This document shows, piece after piece, positions 52,101-64,000 of a stretch of 64,000 nt of DNA. This stretch comes from Mansonella perstans (Eukaryota; Nematoda; Chromadorea; Rhabditida; Onchocercidae), in NCBI GenBank assembly GCA_037074765.1, contig JBAMDO010000051.1, positions 124,001 through 188,000 of the forward strand, given 5' to 3'. Below the pieces are notes generated by a model. It did not search any database. It was not told where the DNA came from and saw nothing but the letters and a program-made list of their open reading frames with translations. Position numbers and translations under genes: made by a program. Within the stretch, counting starts at the first letter, position 1, and the number at the start of each line of letters is the position of its first letter.

Positions 52101-54121
52101 ATGCTTCATGAAACATTCAAACTTTCAACTTCATTTTTTGCTTGTAAAATAACCGAAAAATAGACAAATAAATACCTTAAAACTGAAGCATTCATTGTTT
52201 GATAGTAAATTAGACAGTTTAATTTCATAAAAAGGAGCGAGTGGAATTTGTATCAGTATAAATAAGATGGAACTGGTAAAAATATCGGATAAAGATAATA
52301 TTTACGTGACAGAGTTGTACTGGAAGAACTGTGGTATAGCGACGACAACGACTATGAAAATTTCAGAGACATGAATGAATAGCATGGCGACAATACAAAG
52401 TGAAGACATGCTATATGGAAAGGCGCAGATAATTTAGAATATGGCAAGTTAACTAATTTCGAAGTACAGCTTTAAATCAGGCATGAGTTACAATTTTAAC
52501 TGCGTCTTTTTTTCCTTCACCTTTTCTACTCTGAGAAAAAACGGATAAAACAAAGAAATGAAAGATGGAATGAAGTCATTTCGATTTCATGTACATGTCT
52601 CGATGAACCATACAACACGTTGTATACTAAGACTCATTATTAAGATCGGATGTTATCACACGCGAAAGAAAAAAATGACATTTTTGTGACTTGGCAAGCT
52701 ATTACGAACTTCGCTATTAGATGAAAATAAGTTTCAGATTTGCTGCAAAATATTTCAACATTTTTCTTACTTCTCAAGAAATGAATTAATTAATTATCAT
52801 GAATACAATAATTATTTCTTTTATTTCAATTTCGATTTTAATTCAACAAGAGAATTTAAATCGATCAGTTCATGAGTGAGAGTACTCTGATTGTTTTTAG
52901 GTCTATAAAATTTCTTTACATTCGTTTCTCTACGTTCAAATTCAAGTTTAACAAAAAAGAGACAGCCCAGTATTTTTGAACAGTACTTATTTTCACAGAC
53001 TATTTGCGGTATTAAATGCTAATTTTCACAGGCTATTTAAAGGCCATATTCATTGTTTCATACTTTGATAGAAGAGGATATTGCAGTTGTAGTGATGAAG
53101 GAGCATGACCCTATTGTTCAACCTTCCTGTTCAGTTTTAAAATGTATTTTTGGCACAACAGTTTGTATATTAAAATTTTAATATTTAGACATAAGAAACT
53201 TTCGGGGATTGCTAAATTCAGATTTAATCGAAAATAATTTCTGGCATACGGTATTTTGTTGTTGCCTCAATGAAAGAAAGGCACTGCTTTCCTTTTTCAT
53301 TCTCAACAGCGGCGGCGTGAGCTTTTTTTATAAACGGCTTAAATATTATTATCTTTGAATTCCATTCACGCAGCAAAAATGTTTTTGTTTTTCTCTTTAT
53401 TATGCCTCAGTGGATGATCTAAGCCTAAACATATGATTTTCAAAAAAAAAATTGCAATGCAGACAAATTATTGTTATTAAAATTCAAGATACAGAGCAGT
53501 CACTCATTGTCTCATTCTGGATCAAATGGAATACATTTAAACTTCAACAATCATCAACAATATCAGTGAAGAATTTGCAATTAGTGGCTTATCTAATAAT
53601 TTCTAAATATAAAAGATATTTCCATTATTTTCAAGACAAATACAAATATGTATGATACTCTTAATTGAGTTTCATCTCTGCGAATTTTCTTGGACTTCCG
53701 CCAAAAGAAAAAGAAAATATTGCGAAGCAACCAATTTCCATTTAAAAATTATGCCTCCTTTATGAATATCAGTCGTATTAATTAAAAAAATACATTTATG
53801 TTCTTTTATAACATTTCTAGCTGTGGATAGGAGAACAAGCTAAAGGAAGTAACTGAATAATTAAATAATGTCATTGTAATTTTACTTCTCATGGAATGCA
53901 AGAGGAATTTCTTCTTGGGAGTAGAAGCTAGTTCAAAAGAGTACGTTTTACTCGTCTAAAAATCTCGTCTTTTTAACAGGAACGATGAATTTTAATATGA
54001 AATTATTAAGCAATTAATAGTTTGCAAGTAATAACGTGTTCAGTTCTAAAAGAAGAATTGAAGTATGAAGTATTTGGTTTTGAAACTCATAATTTAAACC
54101 GTATTGATGGTATGGGTCTAC

Positions 54122-54148
54122 AGTCTGTGCTATTTACCAGCACAGACT
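54122..54148. repeat. Perfect 10-bp stem, 7-nt loop hairpin
   Basis: AGTCTGTGCT and AGCACAGACT flank ATTTACC. It is followed directly by a TATATATATATTTTATATATAT run. A strong cruciform or stem-loop candidate with no associated gene. Confidence 0.8.
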
Positions 54149-57100
54149 ATATATATATTTTATATATATTCTTCTTACTTGAATTTTAAAATAAAATTTT
54201 AATCAAACAGGGAGGCGGAAATTGAGTTTCATGTAAAATTTTAAAATATGAGCATCAAGTCTGAAAATAGGAAAATTGACCGAATAGTTTTTGAAAGTCT
54301 ATTTCATTAATTCCAACTTTTTTAATTATCGCGATTTTTCAAAAGTGCTATAGATAAATCAAATGATGCTTAATACACAAAGAGGCGATCTTTGAGAACT
54401 CTGTGAAAAAATTGAAATAAGGAATGGCGATGAACTAATTATGTCGTCACATAAAAGGCATAAAAGGCTTTTACCTTTCCGCTTCTTTCTTGTCGTAATG
54501 AGTTCATATTCGTCTTCTTTTTGTGCTTTGTTTAAAAATCTAGAAGGCTTTCTGCACATTTCTCAAAATTTGTGCTTGTTCCCTGCTGTGACATTATTGT
54601 GGACTTTCTCCACATTTTTTCTGAGGATTACTAATCAGTTCACTAATTATTAATTAACGAACTATGGTCATTTGGATTTTTTGTTCATTTAAAATTGATT
54701 ACTCAGTGATACAGAAAATTTTTAAAACTTTAAGGTCATGCAAAAAATAGCATCATACAAATAGAAATTTTTAATGGTATTCGCAGTTCAGCTTGCATTT
54801 TTCACCTTTTTTTGATAAACACTTTCATTTTAGATAAATTAATTTAAAGAACACATTCATAAATCATGAATTCGAGAAGAAGTTACAAATTTACGTTGGG
54901 AATTTTGAACATTAATTTAAAAAATAAGCTCTAGCAGTAAAATAAGCTCTGCCCGGTTACTTCTTCATTTATGCCCATAGAATGCCTTTTTTGAATTAAT
55001 TTATTTTTTTAAATTAATTGTTATTTTTTTAAATTAAGAATTACTATGAAATATTACGGAAAAATTTTAATTAGCAACAGGAATACTTTGAAATAATGAT
55101 TTTTATACTCTAGTTTCAGACTTCTGTGTTGTCAACGGCATATGATTCTTCGGTAACGAAAACGACGCAAGCTTGTGTGACGCAGTCCGTTAGGATATAT
55201 TGAAAAAAGTTTGCTCTTTTAAAATTTCTTCTACTTGTTTTCTCGTACTCCTACATATTTGGACTTGAAGTTTGGTAGTTGCGTAAATCCTTCCTGAGAA
55301 ACGTGTCTGTAATTGTGGAATGCGATTAGGAATGAGGAAGCAGTGCATGTTTTCAATTAGTTGTAATTTGCAGTGGCTCAGAATTAAAATTAAATATGTA
55401 TATTTGAAAGATTAGAAAACTAGCACTATCTTTGAAGTTCTAATTAACATTATTCTTCCTTTCCAGTCGTTTCTAACACTAGTGAAAATTGTCATATCGA
55501 TCATGCATGATCAATGTATGTTTATGTGACGATAGTCATGCAAATAAAAATTTCAGCTATGAGTTTAAGATTTTTAAAAAGGTAACCAACGTCGGATCGT
55601 TCATCGCAATTAATCAAAGCAGAGGCCGGGAGAAAAACAAAACTATCCAGTTTGCAGTACTATCGTCAAGTGTGATTTCCATTTCATTTTATGTTAAAGA
55701 ATTTCCTTTTCTTAAACGGTGACACTGTCAGTCACACCAAATTGTCGAATTTTGCAAATAAATACCATTCTATTAACCCATCCGAATTTATTAATCAGCC
55801 AATTAACTAATGAATCAGTCAACTAGCATTATCATTCACGCTTGTCGCGTTATTTTATGAAATAATTGACAAATTATGCAAATTCTCTACTTATTTATTT
55901 CAACTGAATTTTTTATGATAACGAGAGCAAACAATTATCATCATAATCACTCGCAATATCTTTGGCTTTCATTATTGATTCAACAAAGATTGGCTCATAA
56001 TTGCTATCCTGCTTTTACATCCGATCTACAGCACTTAAGTTATAAATCTTTAGTGTTGGCCAGATTAAATTCACATTTCAGTGGAAGTGAGATCTCAATC
56101 GAATCTCTTAATCAGTCTCTTAATTTGTCCCCTTGATCACTTTACAAAGTAAGTCTTCATTCTCTTTGGGCTAGTTTTTCATATAATGCTTCTAATCAAC
56201 TTTCCTATCAGCCCTTACAAATATATGTTACTCTTGTGTTCTTTAGTATATCTTGATGAAATATATTATCGATTTTGTCGTGATGCTGTAAAAAAACAAC
56301 TAGCGTTTTAATTTGATGAAATTCAAACAACGGGCAAAAAATTAATTTTTAAAAAATGTTGAAGGACTTAAGATACTTGGAAAATGAGTGAACCGATTAT
56401 ACAACACTGTAATATGTTCGCAAATTATTCAAACGAACTTTTTTGAACGAAAGCACTGTTTTAAACAAAACATAAATTTCAAACAATTTCATTATTTCGA
56501 AATAAATATTTATTTGACAAGTTTAATTGTCAAAATAAATTGTCGTCTTGGAGTTGTAATTTAATTAAAGACTATTCTTCAAAATTCTTTGAATCAGTGA
56601 ATGCAATTTTATTTTAAAAATCGAACTTTTCTTCTTTAGTTATATTTTTTTTGTTTATCAAAAAAAGCTTCTGCCTTTTAACAAATATCCAAATAAGTTA
56701 TCTGATATTTTCTCTCTATGAATATCTTAATAATTTCACATCACTATAATTAGGTCTTTGTCAATTTGAAAATCTATTTTTCGCGTTACTTGTAAATGCC
56801 CAGTAATTTTTTGAAATCTGTTTTGCTAGTCTTCTATCAAACGATTTAATAAATTTAGCACTGATTGGTGTCTGATCAATCGATAAACATCTAAGATAGG
56901 TTTATCTGAGTAATGGAAGACAATTCATTTTAAAAATTCGTAATGGAAGACAATAAATTCAGAAAATTGGGTTAGTTTAGTTCCTAACCGAAGTTTTTTC
57001 TTGAAATAGGAAAAAACTAGTTTAGAAAATTTCCAGCTATTTTCTTCCTAATTAATGCAATTGAAAGAAGTGACAATTAAAAATTTCTTTCTCAAACAGA

Positions 57101-58789
57101 AGCACGTGCGTGACATACGGAACATACGGAGGTTATTTTACACTTCAGCTTGTGATTTTGTTGGTCATATGATATTGACCAGTAGTTTTTCACGATTCCA
57201 CTAATTAACTTTATGTATTCGTGATTACCTGATATCACGAGAAGACAAGCAAATTTTAGGATTATCCTGAAAAACTAGAGAAAAAAATAAGCTGGACATC
57301 AGCAACGATAAAAACAAATAGCATCATGAACAGAATGTACAATATTTGAAGCTATTTTCATTTTTGCTTTCTCTTTTTCATCAATTATGTTGCAACGATA
57401 TCTTAAATGTTTTCCCACGGAATTATTTTTTGTTTTCAGAGTCTATCTATCTTTGTAAGTTGCAAGAAAGGAAATTTCTGCACAATTTTCGCAAAGATAA
57501 TTTACTTCAATTTTCACCTTTTTTAAATTTTTTTTTACTGTTTGAAAAGATGACGCCATGCGCATTTGTATATGTCATTTAACTATAATCAATCAAGACG
57601 TTATCATAAGATCTCAGCGTTCGCCGCAAGAAAGCAATTTTTCGTGAAAAATGTAATGGCTTAGGTACGGTGCTCGACCAATTTCTTGCTGTATTTTTTT
57701 GAAAGTAATTTTTAACTTTGTTTAATGAAATTATGGATTCCATGAAATGGTTTTACTGTTCACCCAACAGTTTACTGCGATTGTTAAAGACTGTTAGAAG
57801 TATTATTGTAAAAACAAGCATCAATGGCATACAATTTTTCGATATTTTAAAATTAAATATAATTCTTTTCCAAAAGGCTTTCTTATTTTTTTCTCTTAGA
57901 AGACTTTCTTGCATTTTCAATGATAATTGAACCGGTTTAGTTTAATTCGGCACTTTTTTATCTCAACTTGTTGCTCTTACTTTTTTTAGCGATCTCAATT
58001 ACAAATATAAATCGGACATATGAACTTTGGTTGTTCATCCAGCTCTCTTCGTCTATTTTCCTTTTCATACACGATTGTCCGAGAAAAGATTGAAAATATG
58101 AAATCAAAATTTTTAATATTTCTAGCATAATGCCTCACTTAAGCATTAGTGACTCTTGGGGATTTTTGTTGGGCAATTAATTTTGATTGATGTGTACAAA
58201 TTTAATGCATTATATCATTAGCAATATGCAAATCTCATCACAGAAATTAAATTTTTATTTATAAATTAACTTTTCATTTAATATTTTACATAATCTAGAC
58301 TATAATTAGTTTCTTACAAAATTGTGATAAAAATCTCCGTTTCTCAACTCTGTTGCAGTTCCTGTACTTGGCTTTTTAATTAAAGTAAGCAAAACTTACA
58401 AAGTGTGTTTATTCCTTATACCACAAGTCTATCATTCCTAGAGTTCCGATGAAAGAATTGCTACAAAATGACGATAACTGATTGCTATAGTTCCATTGCC
58501 CGGATTTCTAATTAAAGTAATAACTTATGGATACAATCACTCCATTACGATCAAGCAGTGTCAATTTTCAAGAAACAGTTCAAAAAATGAAACCTCTCTG
58601 GAGTCTCCAGCTCGTTCAATTTCTTGTTTAATTACTTAAAGTCATTTCTGCTTCTCATTAATTTTGAAATTTCTGTTGTTTATAGCTGTACTTAATTCCT
58701 CTTTAAAGTTGCTTAAATCTCTAATTCAATGGAATCTTTTAAAGAAAACTTATTAAGGAAACAAATTGCTGGTGATAAAAATAAGAGAG

Positions 58790-61700
58790 ATGCAAATTTC
58801 ATGGAAGCAACACTGCCGCATGTCATCAACCTCTCATCCACTTGTAGTGCTTTTTATTTTGTCCGCTGCAACAACTTCGAAAGCACGTACCCAAGTTCAA
58901 ACCCATGAAATAAGTAAGCCTTCCTTGATGATTATCCATTTGAATTGTCGTTTCGATTGTTAAATATCATTTCGAGCTGAAAACATTTATTTGTTTCGCC
59001 ACCAAATGTATCAATTCACGAAATACGTTCTGGCTACAGTAGTGAAATAAAACTAAAAGATTTTTGAACAAATGTACAAAGATGTCAATATTCTGTGCAG
59101 ACTAGTAAGTCTACGTAAAATGATTCCTATTAAAATAATGGATGTAGTGGAAAACCAAATAGCGGAAAGTTTATTATTTTCTCTCTCTTTCTTTATTTCT
59201 TCATGCCTACGATTTCAATTGTTCTAGGTAAGGTTAGGACGTGGTCAGATCAAGAGAAAAGTTATACTATGCTAAGGGATTGTGACTAACATATGAAGTT
59301 TTTTTCTTTTAAAATAATTTGAATAGTTTACAGAAAATATGCTACTGGACGAGACACAATTTAGCAATCCAAAATCATTTGATTACAATTTCGAAGACGA
59401 CTTCAACAAGTTGGCTGACAAAAACGATGTATACGATGAATTAGTCCCTCATCTACCATCATTTATTCTGCATAAAAACGGCAAAAATGTTGGACCAGCA
59501 AGGGTATGTTTCTGAAGAAAAGTGAAATGAGTCATCTGAGTGAATTGGTGCAATTATTTGATTAATTAATTTACTTGTGTTGACATTACGGTAAATTAAT
59601 ATAGTAAGGAGAAAATAGCGAAGTTGATAGACAAATAGTTTTCAGGTACCAATTATTACTCGTAGAATGCCAGTTTGGTCAACGCCATCACCGAGACAAC
59701 AATATGTTGAACGTTTTAAAGGATTTTCCAAATCTTCGAATGGTTTCCAACGATCAGGTTTACAACGACCTACAACACCAGTTAGAAAATCAATCAGTCA
59801 GAGGTTAATTTCTTCTTTTCTTTCTTTTCTTTTTTATTTCAATAAATTTGAGCAATTTGTAAAATTTTTAATAAAAATTTATTTCAAATCAAATTTTATC
59901 GAATGAGATTTCTGATGGAAATTATCAGTTGAAAAGATGATGAAAAAAAATTCGAATAGTCAATAGTTCCGTTTGTTTTATTGCGCTCTGAATTCGTTAC
60001 TGAAAATATGTTTCGCTTAGCGTTCCACATAATAAACCAATGCACGGCAAAATAGATACTAATTACTCTTATCAATTGTTTAACCAGTTTTTGTGTTTGC
60101 ACGGGTCACGAGTTATTCGAATCATTCTTTTAACTTCGGCATTTAAAATTATCATCTTATGACAAAAACCATAGAGATAATCGCGGACGATTGTAGACAA
60201 AACTACAGAACACAAACAGAAGTAAACCTGGAGATTTCAATAAATCTTTCAATAAATCTTTTCTTATAGCAAAACTGCTTGCGATGTAACAGTGGTTGCG
60301 TTGTGACAGGGCTTGCGTTGTGACAGTACTTCAGTTATTTAACTATCATTTACATTATATCACCATAATTTTTCATTTAACAGTCAAAAGCAAATATTTG
60401 AGGATGCCTACAAATAAAAAGCTTTGATTTAAATTTCTCGCAAGCTCATAAGAATTGTTTGCTTATGAATTTCAAAATATGTATGCACGAGATGGGATTT
60501 CGAGGTTATCTGCAACGAAGTATTTAGTCAGATCAATTAGTGAGATTGCAGACATTATGCTTGTGGATAGCATGACCTAAAGTATTGCTTAAATACTTCA
60601 GATCAACAACAAGTCAAAGTCCGCTGGGAATGATAAAGGCACGAACTGTTACTGCTACTACCAGATCTCGAATCCTCTTGCAACAACAACAACAACGACC
60701 GCAGCAATCTCGAACCTTCTTGCAACAACAGCAACAACGACCGCAACAATCTCGAATCTTCTTGCAACAGCAACAACAACAGCGGCAATATCAACAGCGA
60801 AAGCAAGGAAGACAGCAGCAACGATTGCAGAATATTGGGCTCGCGTGAGCAATAATATTATTAACAATAACAATAATAGGCCATTGCCAGCAAATATTTT
60901 GCATTCACTACCTTATAAAAAAAGCAACAGTAACGGAAACAAAAACCAATAACTACAACAAGGGTAACAACAATGATAGTAGTAACAAAAGCAATAGCGA
61001 CAAGAATCAGCTGCTGTGCTCTTTTAGGAAAATATTAATAAAATTAATATTATTAACTAATAAGCTAGAGAGCGGTCAGTTGCAGTCCATTCATTTATTT
61101 CTCTCTTCACGGCATTATCTTGGACATAACAAATACCAATGATTGAGTGGAAAGAATAACCAAAGTTTAATCAAATTGGAAGGCCATGTTTTAGCTGTTC
61201 ACTTTTCCACTTGTTTCAGAATGAAAATTCCGACGTCATACTTTTTTCACTTTTTCTTTTGGCATGACAATGATTCTTACACCTTCTAGTTCATATTGCT
61301 AATCACACGACAAATTTGCACAATCAATAATAATATAATAATAATAAAGATAATAATAAATAGTAACAATAAGTAATGCAAATGAAGCTTCAAGCTTACT
61401 AAGTTTCAGCAACTTTGCATTTTGCATGTAAATGATAAAATAAATCAAATCTTTAAAATAACATTGTCGATTATTGCTCGATGAATAGTGTCAAAATAAG
61501 ATCATTGGATTTTCATGGATCAGCAAAAGCAGGTTTAGGTGTCTACCTGGTCTTTCATTCCGACTCGTTACGTGGTGCAAAAAATTGCATACTTCAAAGA
61601 TTCGATGCATTTCTATGTGTAGTTAATTTGATTTACCAGGATAAGCATATTGTGTCATCACAAAAGATAACCGGATGAAGCGAGAGATCGTTCTTTTTAA

Positions 61701-62831
61701 TTTCTAAAATCTAAGCAAATTAAAATCCTTTAATGCAATGAATCGATCTCTTTTTCCCTTTTGTTGTAATTCCAAATGCTTAAAACCGGCTAGTAATGGA
61801 TGAACTGAAAAGTTTTTAACAGCATAGCTGGGACAAGAAAAGCCCATTAAATAAGCGATTAATGTTGTGATCAGTTATTTTTGAAATGCACTGCAACATT
61901 CTTCTTAATATTTCCGTGAAAGTTCTTGAATACAACATTCAAGTATAATCACATATTTTTCCTCCTCTTCTTCTTCTTCTTCCCGGAAACGGAATTAAGC
62001 CCTTTCTAATTTTCTCGAGTTTTTGAAACTTATTTTGTATTAATAAATTGTTACAAGTAATTGAAAACATCTAAAAATATTTAAATAATAAAAATCTAAA
62101 AAATATTTAAATATGTATAGACTGAACAGTTTTAGCAGGCAACTATCCGGATCGCGCTCAGCTTTAAAAAAAGCTGTCACGAAATCTCAACTAACACAAC
62201 AGTTTAGTAGTAAAACCAATACCATTCGACCCATTCAATCACATGTGCCAGCTAAACCGCTAATTATACACACAGGCAATGGTCCATACTCAGGTTTGAA
62301 ATATTTCTTTTTTTTTTGATTTCGATTAATGAGTACTGAAAATAAGCTGAAGCCTAGTTCCACCATAAAATACAGTATTTCATTAATCTGCTAAACACAC
62401 ATACAAATGATTTACAAAGACCACCCGAGAGGGCATAATCTGTAACCTTAGTCCATGAGCGCCGTAAGCAATTCTACACTTTGGAATTAGTTCATCAATG
62501 GAAAATTCTAAAGGATGATTGCATTTTTAGGCCCAACATACAACTGCAAAGTGCTAACACCTAAAAAGGACGGTCATCCTTCGCCAGTTACCAATAAAAC
62601 ATGTATTTTAAAACAGCCCGGAATTTCAGCCGATGGCAAATGTCGTTGTACGTATGTGGTTAGTTTACATGATTAAAGTTAATTCATACTGGCCTAATAC
62701 TAAAGAAACAATAAAAAAATTAATGGGTATTTCTTTTCATGAATTTCGAAAAATTTAATTAATTGCAGGTTTCAGAACGTGATAATAATGGTTGCGCACT
62801 AGGATTTTTGTTTACCTGCTTACCGAAATAA
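58790..62831 (+). CDS. Secreted protein with polyQ repeat and six-cysteine C-terminus
   Basis: I do not recognise the family. Seven exons join in phase: 58790-58913, 59334-59503, 59646-59803, 60602-60844, 62136-62293, 62531-62658, 62769-62831 (347 residues). Residues 1-32 look like a signal peptide (hydrophobic PLVVLFILSAATT, then SKA), so the product is probably secreted. The middle is basic, Gln/Arg/Ser-rich and disordered. Residues 155-205 hold about three copies of a 14-residue unit, roughly (I/T)-(L/F)-L-Q5-R-P-Q-Q-S-R, encoded by a 42-bp tandem repeat. Dibasic sites occur (TRRMP). All six cysteines of the mature chain sit in the last 58 residues with spacing C-x18-C-x12-C-x-C-x11-C-x7-C, suggesting a small disulfide-bonded module ending GFLFTCLPK. 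Without the 1.3-kb fourth intron a TGA would end the frame at 60848, but the phase across the join is exact. Start and first exon are less certain than the rest. Confidence 0.75.
60677..60784 (+). repeat. 42-bp coding tandem repeat (polyglutamine units)
   Basis: CTTGCAACA recurs at 60677, 60719 and 60761, exactly 42 bp apart, with CGACCGCA(G/A)CAATCTCGAA between. The third copy is diverged. Antisense frames over it are Leu/Ala repeats without meaning. Confidence 0.9.
61324..61362. repeat. ATA/AAT microsatellite
   Basis: Interrupted AAT triplet run in the fourth intron of the secreted-protein gene. Confidence 0.8.
61961..61983. repeat. CTT/CCT triplet run
   Basis: Short pyrimidine triplet microsatellite in the same intron, about 150 nt before the next exon. 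Confidence 0.8.
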
Positions 62832-62855
62832 ATTTAAAGAATTCGATTAGCTGTG

Positions 62856-62861
62856 AATAAA
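62856..62861 (+). terminator. AATAAA signal of the secreted-protein gene
   Basis: Canonical hexamer 25 nt after the stop codon, supporting the chosen last exon. Confidence 0.55.
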
Positions 62862-64000
62862 CAGGTAAACAAAGAAAGTTATAACGTCGACATGTTGGCA
62901 AGATTTGAAAGTCATTAATTATATCAGGGCAGTGGCAGTGATGATATTATGGTCTCTACATTGATTACGGTATCATGTTCAAATTTTTCTAAGGTGCCCA
63001 CGTTTTGGCTAAATTTATGCTTGAATCCTCCTTTTATCTAACAAGTTGCCTGAAGTCAATAAAGTGCCCAAAAAAATATCGCTTCAGACTCTTTGAAAAG
63101 TCATTATCAGTGCGCGTTTTTGAATATGTGATATCGATATTTCGTTTAAAAAATCCATTAAATCTAGTTAACTTTTATTGAATTGTGCCTTCTATAAGTA
63201 GAACTCTCTTAAAAATAGAGCATGTTATGATATTTTAGAGTGTTATGATATTAAGTGTTATGACATGTTATGATATTAAAGTAAAATGTGGATTTTTCAA
63301 ATTTCAACGTGATTTCAAATGTTATTTTTTAGTTGTTTTCGATAGTGTTTGAATAGCATATAAGCGAGCATCGAAATTAATTCTTATATGATCATTGGTT
63401 GGTAAATGCAATGTCACGTTCATACAACTTGAAGACAGCTTTCGATAAACAAGTTCTGATTCTTGACCGAAAGATGCGAAGATGCTTCATTGATTTTTTA
63501 ATATTATTTCGCTAATATCAATTTTTTCATCGCTCCCAAAAGTTTGTTCCTATGAGTTACCTGGTAAAGCTTAAATAAATATCATCTATGACCAACTATT
63601 GTGTTATTGCGAACTGAATTATCGGGAGTGATTAATTTGTTATACAGCCCTCCTTATTTATTGGTAATTTCAAATTTCGATTTTTTTATTTGTTCATCCT
63701 TTCAAAGCTTTCTGCCCAAATATTTTTATAAAACTTACGTATTGGTGTGAAAAATAACGTTCACATAATCTCAACAACAAACAACTCAAACACACAAATT
63801 TAGTTAAACTCAATCCAAATTTTTAAATATATTAGGTTGAACTTTGATTTTGAAACATACCAGTAGTCTGAACCTTATAAACTTCCTACAATTCGAAAAA
63901 AAAGCAGACCACAAATCAGTGGTAACCAGTTCAAATGATATCCGTTTTACTTTTTTAATTAACAGCCTAGACAGCGCAAAACTTATGGCATCCAGCTACT
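62862..64000. other. Non-coding right end of the window
   Basis: AT-rich DNA without a supported gene. It contains a small direct-repeat cluster at 63223-63277. Confidence 0.5.
63223..63277. repeat. TGTTATGATATT direct-repeat cluster
   Basis: Exact TGTTATGATATT at 63223, 63241 and 63266, with a partial copy (TGTTATGACA) at 63256. Confidence 0.85.

Larger units (their letters stand above)
46122..58789. other. 12.7-kb region without a convincing conserved gene
   Basis: AT-rich on both strands, with only short open frames lacking phase-consistent neighbours. It contains a candidate micropeptide (47848-47919), an imperfect long inverted repeat (48377-48917), a poly-A-rich tract (49147-49180), a GC-richer patch (50060-50410) and a perfect hairpin beside a TA run (54122-54170). 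It may hold regulatory DNA for flanking genes or non-coding RNA that I cannot see. Confidence 0.45.

Noticed and set aside
60603..60873. Leu-rich and Ala/Val-rich minus-strand frames
   Set aside because: Antisense shadows of the CAA/CAG repeat in the secreted-protein exon.

Overview
The window is nuclear DNA of a nematode, most likely a filarial or other clade III (spirurid) species. It is AT-rich and has many short-to-medium introns with TTTCAG-type 3' splice sites. Several genes have a polypyrimidine-AG acceptor 1 to 50 nt before the start codon, as expected for spliced-leader trans-splicing. The gene set (cuticle collagen, levamisole-type acetylcholine receptor subunit, GATA factor with one degenerate finger) is nematode. 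All gene models were built by hand from homology, splice sites and reading-frame phase, and every exon chain given below stays in frame. Nothing bacterial, viral or CRISPR-like was seen.

Layout. 1-1725: upstream DNA. 1726-14173 (+): the largest subunit of RNA polymerase II (ama-1/RPB1) in 35 exons, 1870 residues; its C-terminal heptad domain is spread over about ten exons, most of them small. 17344-23923 (+): an alpha-type nicotinic acetylcholine receptor subunit in 12 exons. Its second intron (2.7 kb) contains a complete cuticle collagen gene on the opposite strand (18282-19698). 24670-24844: a 25-bp minisatellite. 25777-31322 (+): a TM9SF2-type nonaspanin in 15 exons. 36503-40592 (+): a GATA zinc-finger transcription factor resembling ELT-2, with extended GATA sites upstream. 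44781-46092 (-): an asparagine-rich orphan protein in three exons. 46122-58789: a 12.7-kb stretch with no convincing conserved gene, holding an imperfect long inverted repeat, a hairpin and a possible 23-residue membrane micropeptide. 58790-62831 (+): an unrecognised secreted protein in seven exons, with a polyglutamine repeat and a six-cysteine C-terminal module. 62832-64000: non-coding, with short repeats.

The genes do not form an obvious operon: spacing is kilobases and roles are unrelated (transcription, neuromuscular signalling, cuticle, Golgi/endosome membrane, presumed gut specification). The most interesting points are the cassette-like exon structure of the polymerase CTD with a glutamine-7 heptad block and an apparent fossil or poison exon, the collagen nested inside the receptor gene, an atypical pore-entrance residue and a stop-free 3n intron in the receptor, possible GATA autoregulation, and two lineage-restricted proteins without recognised family.
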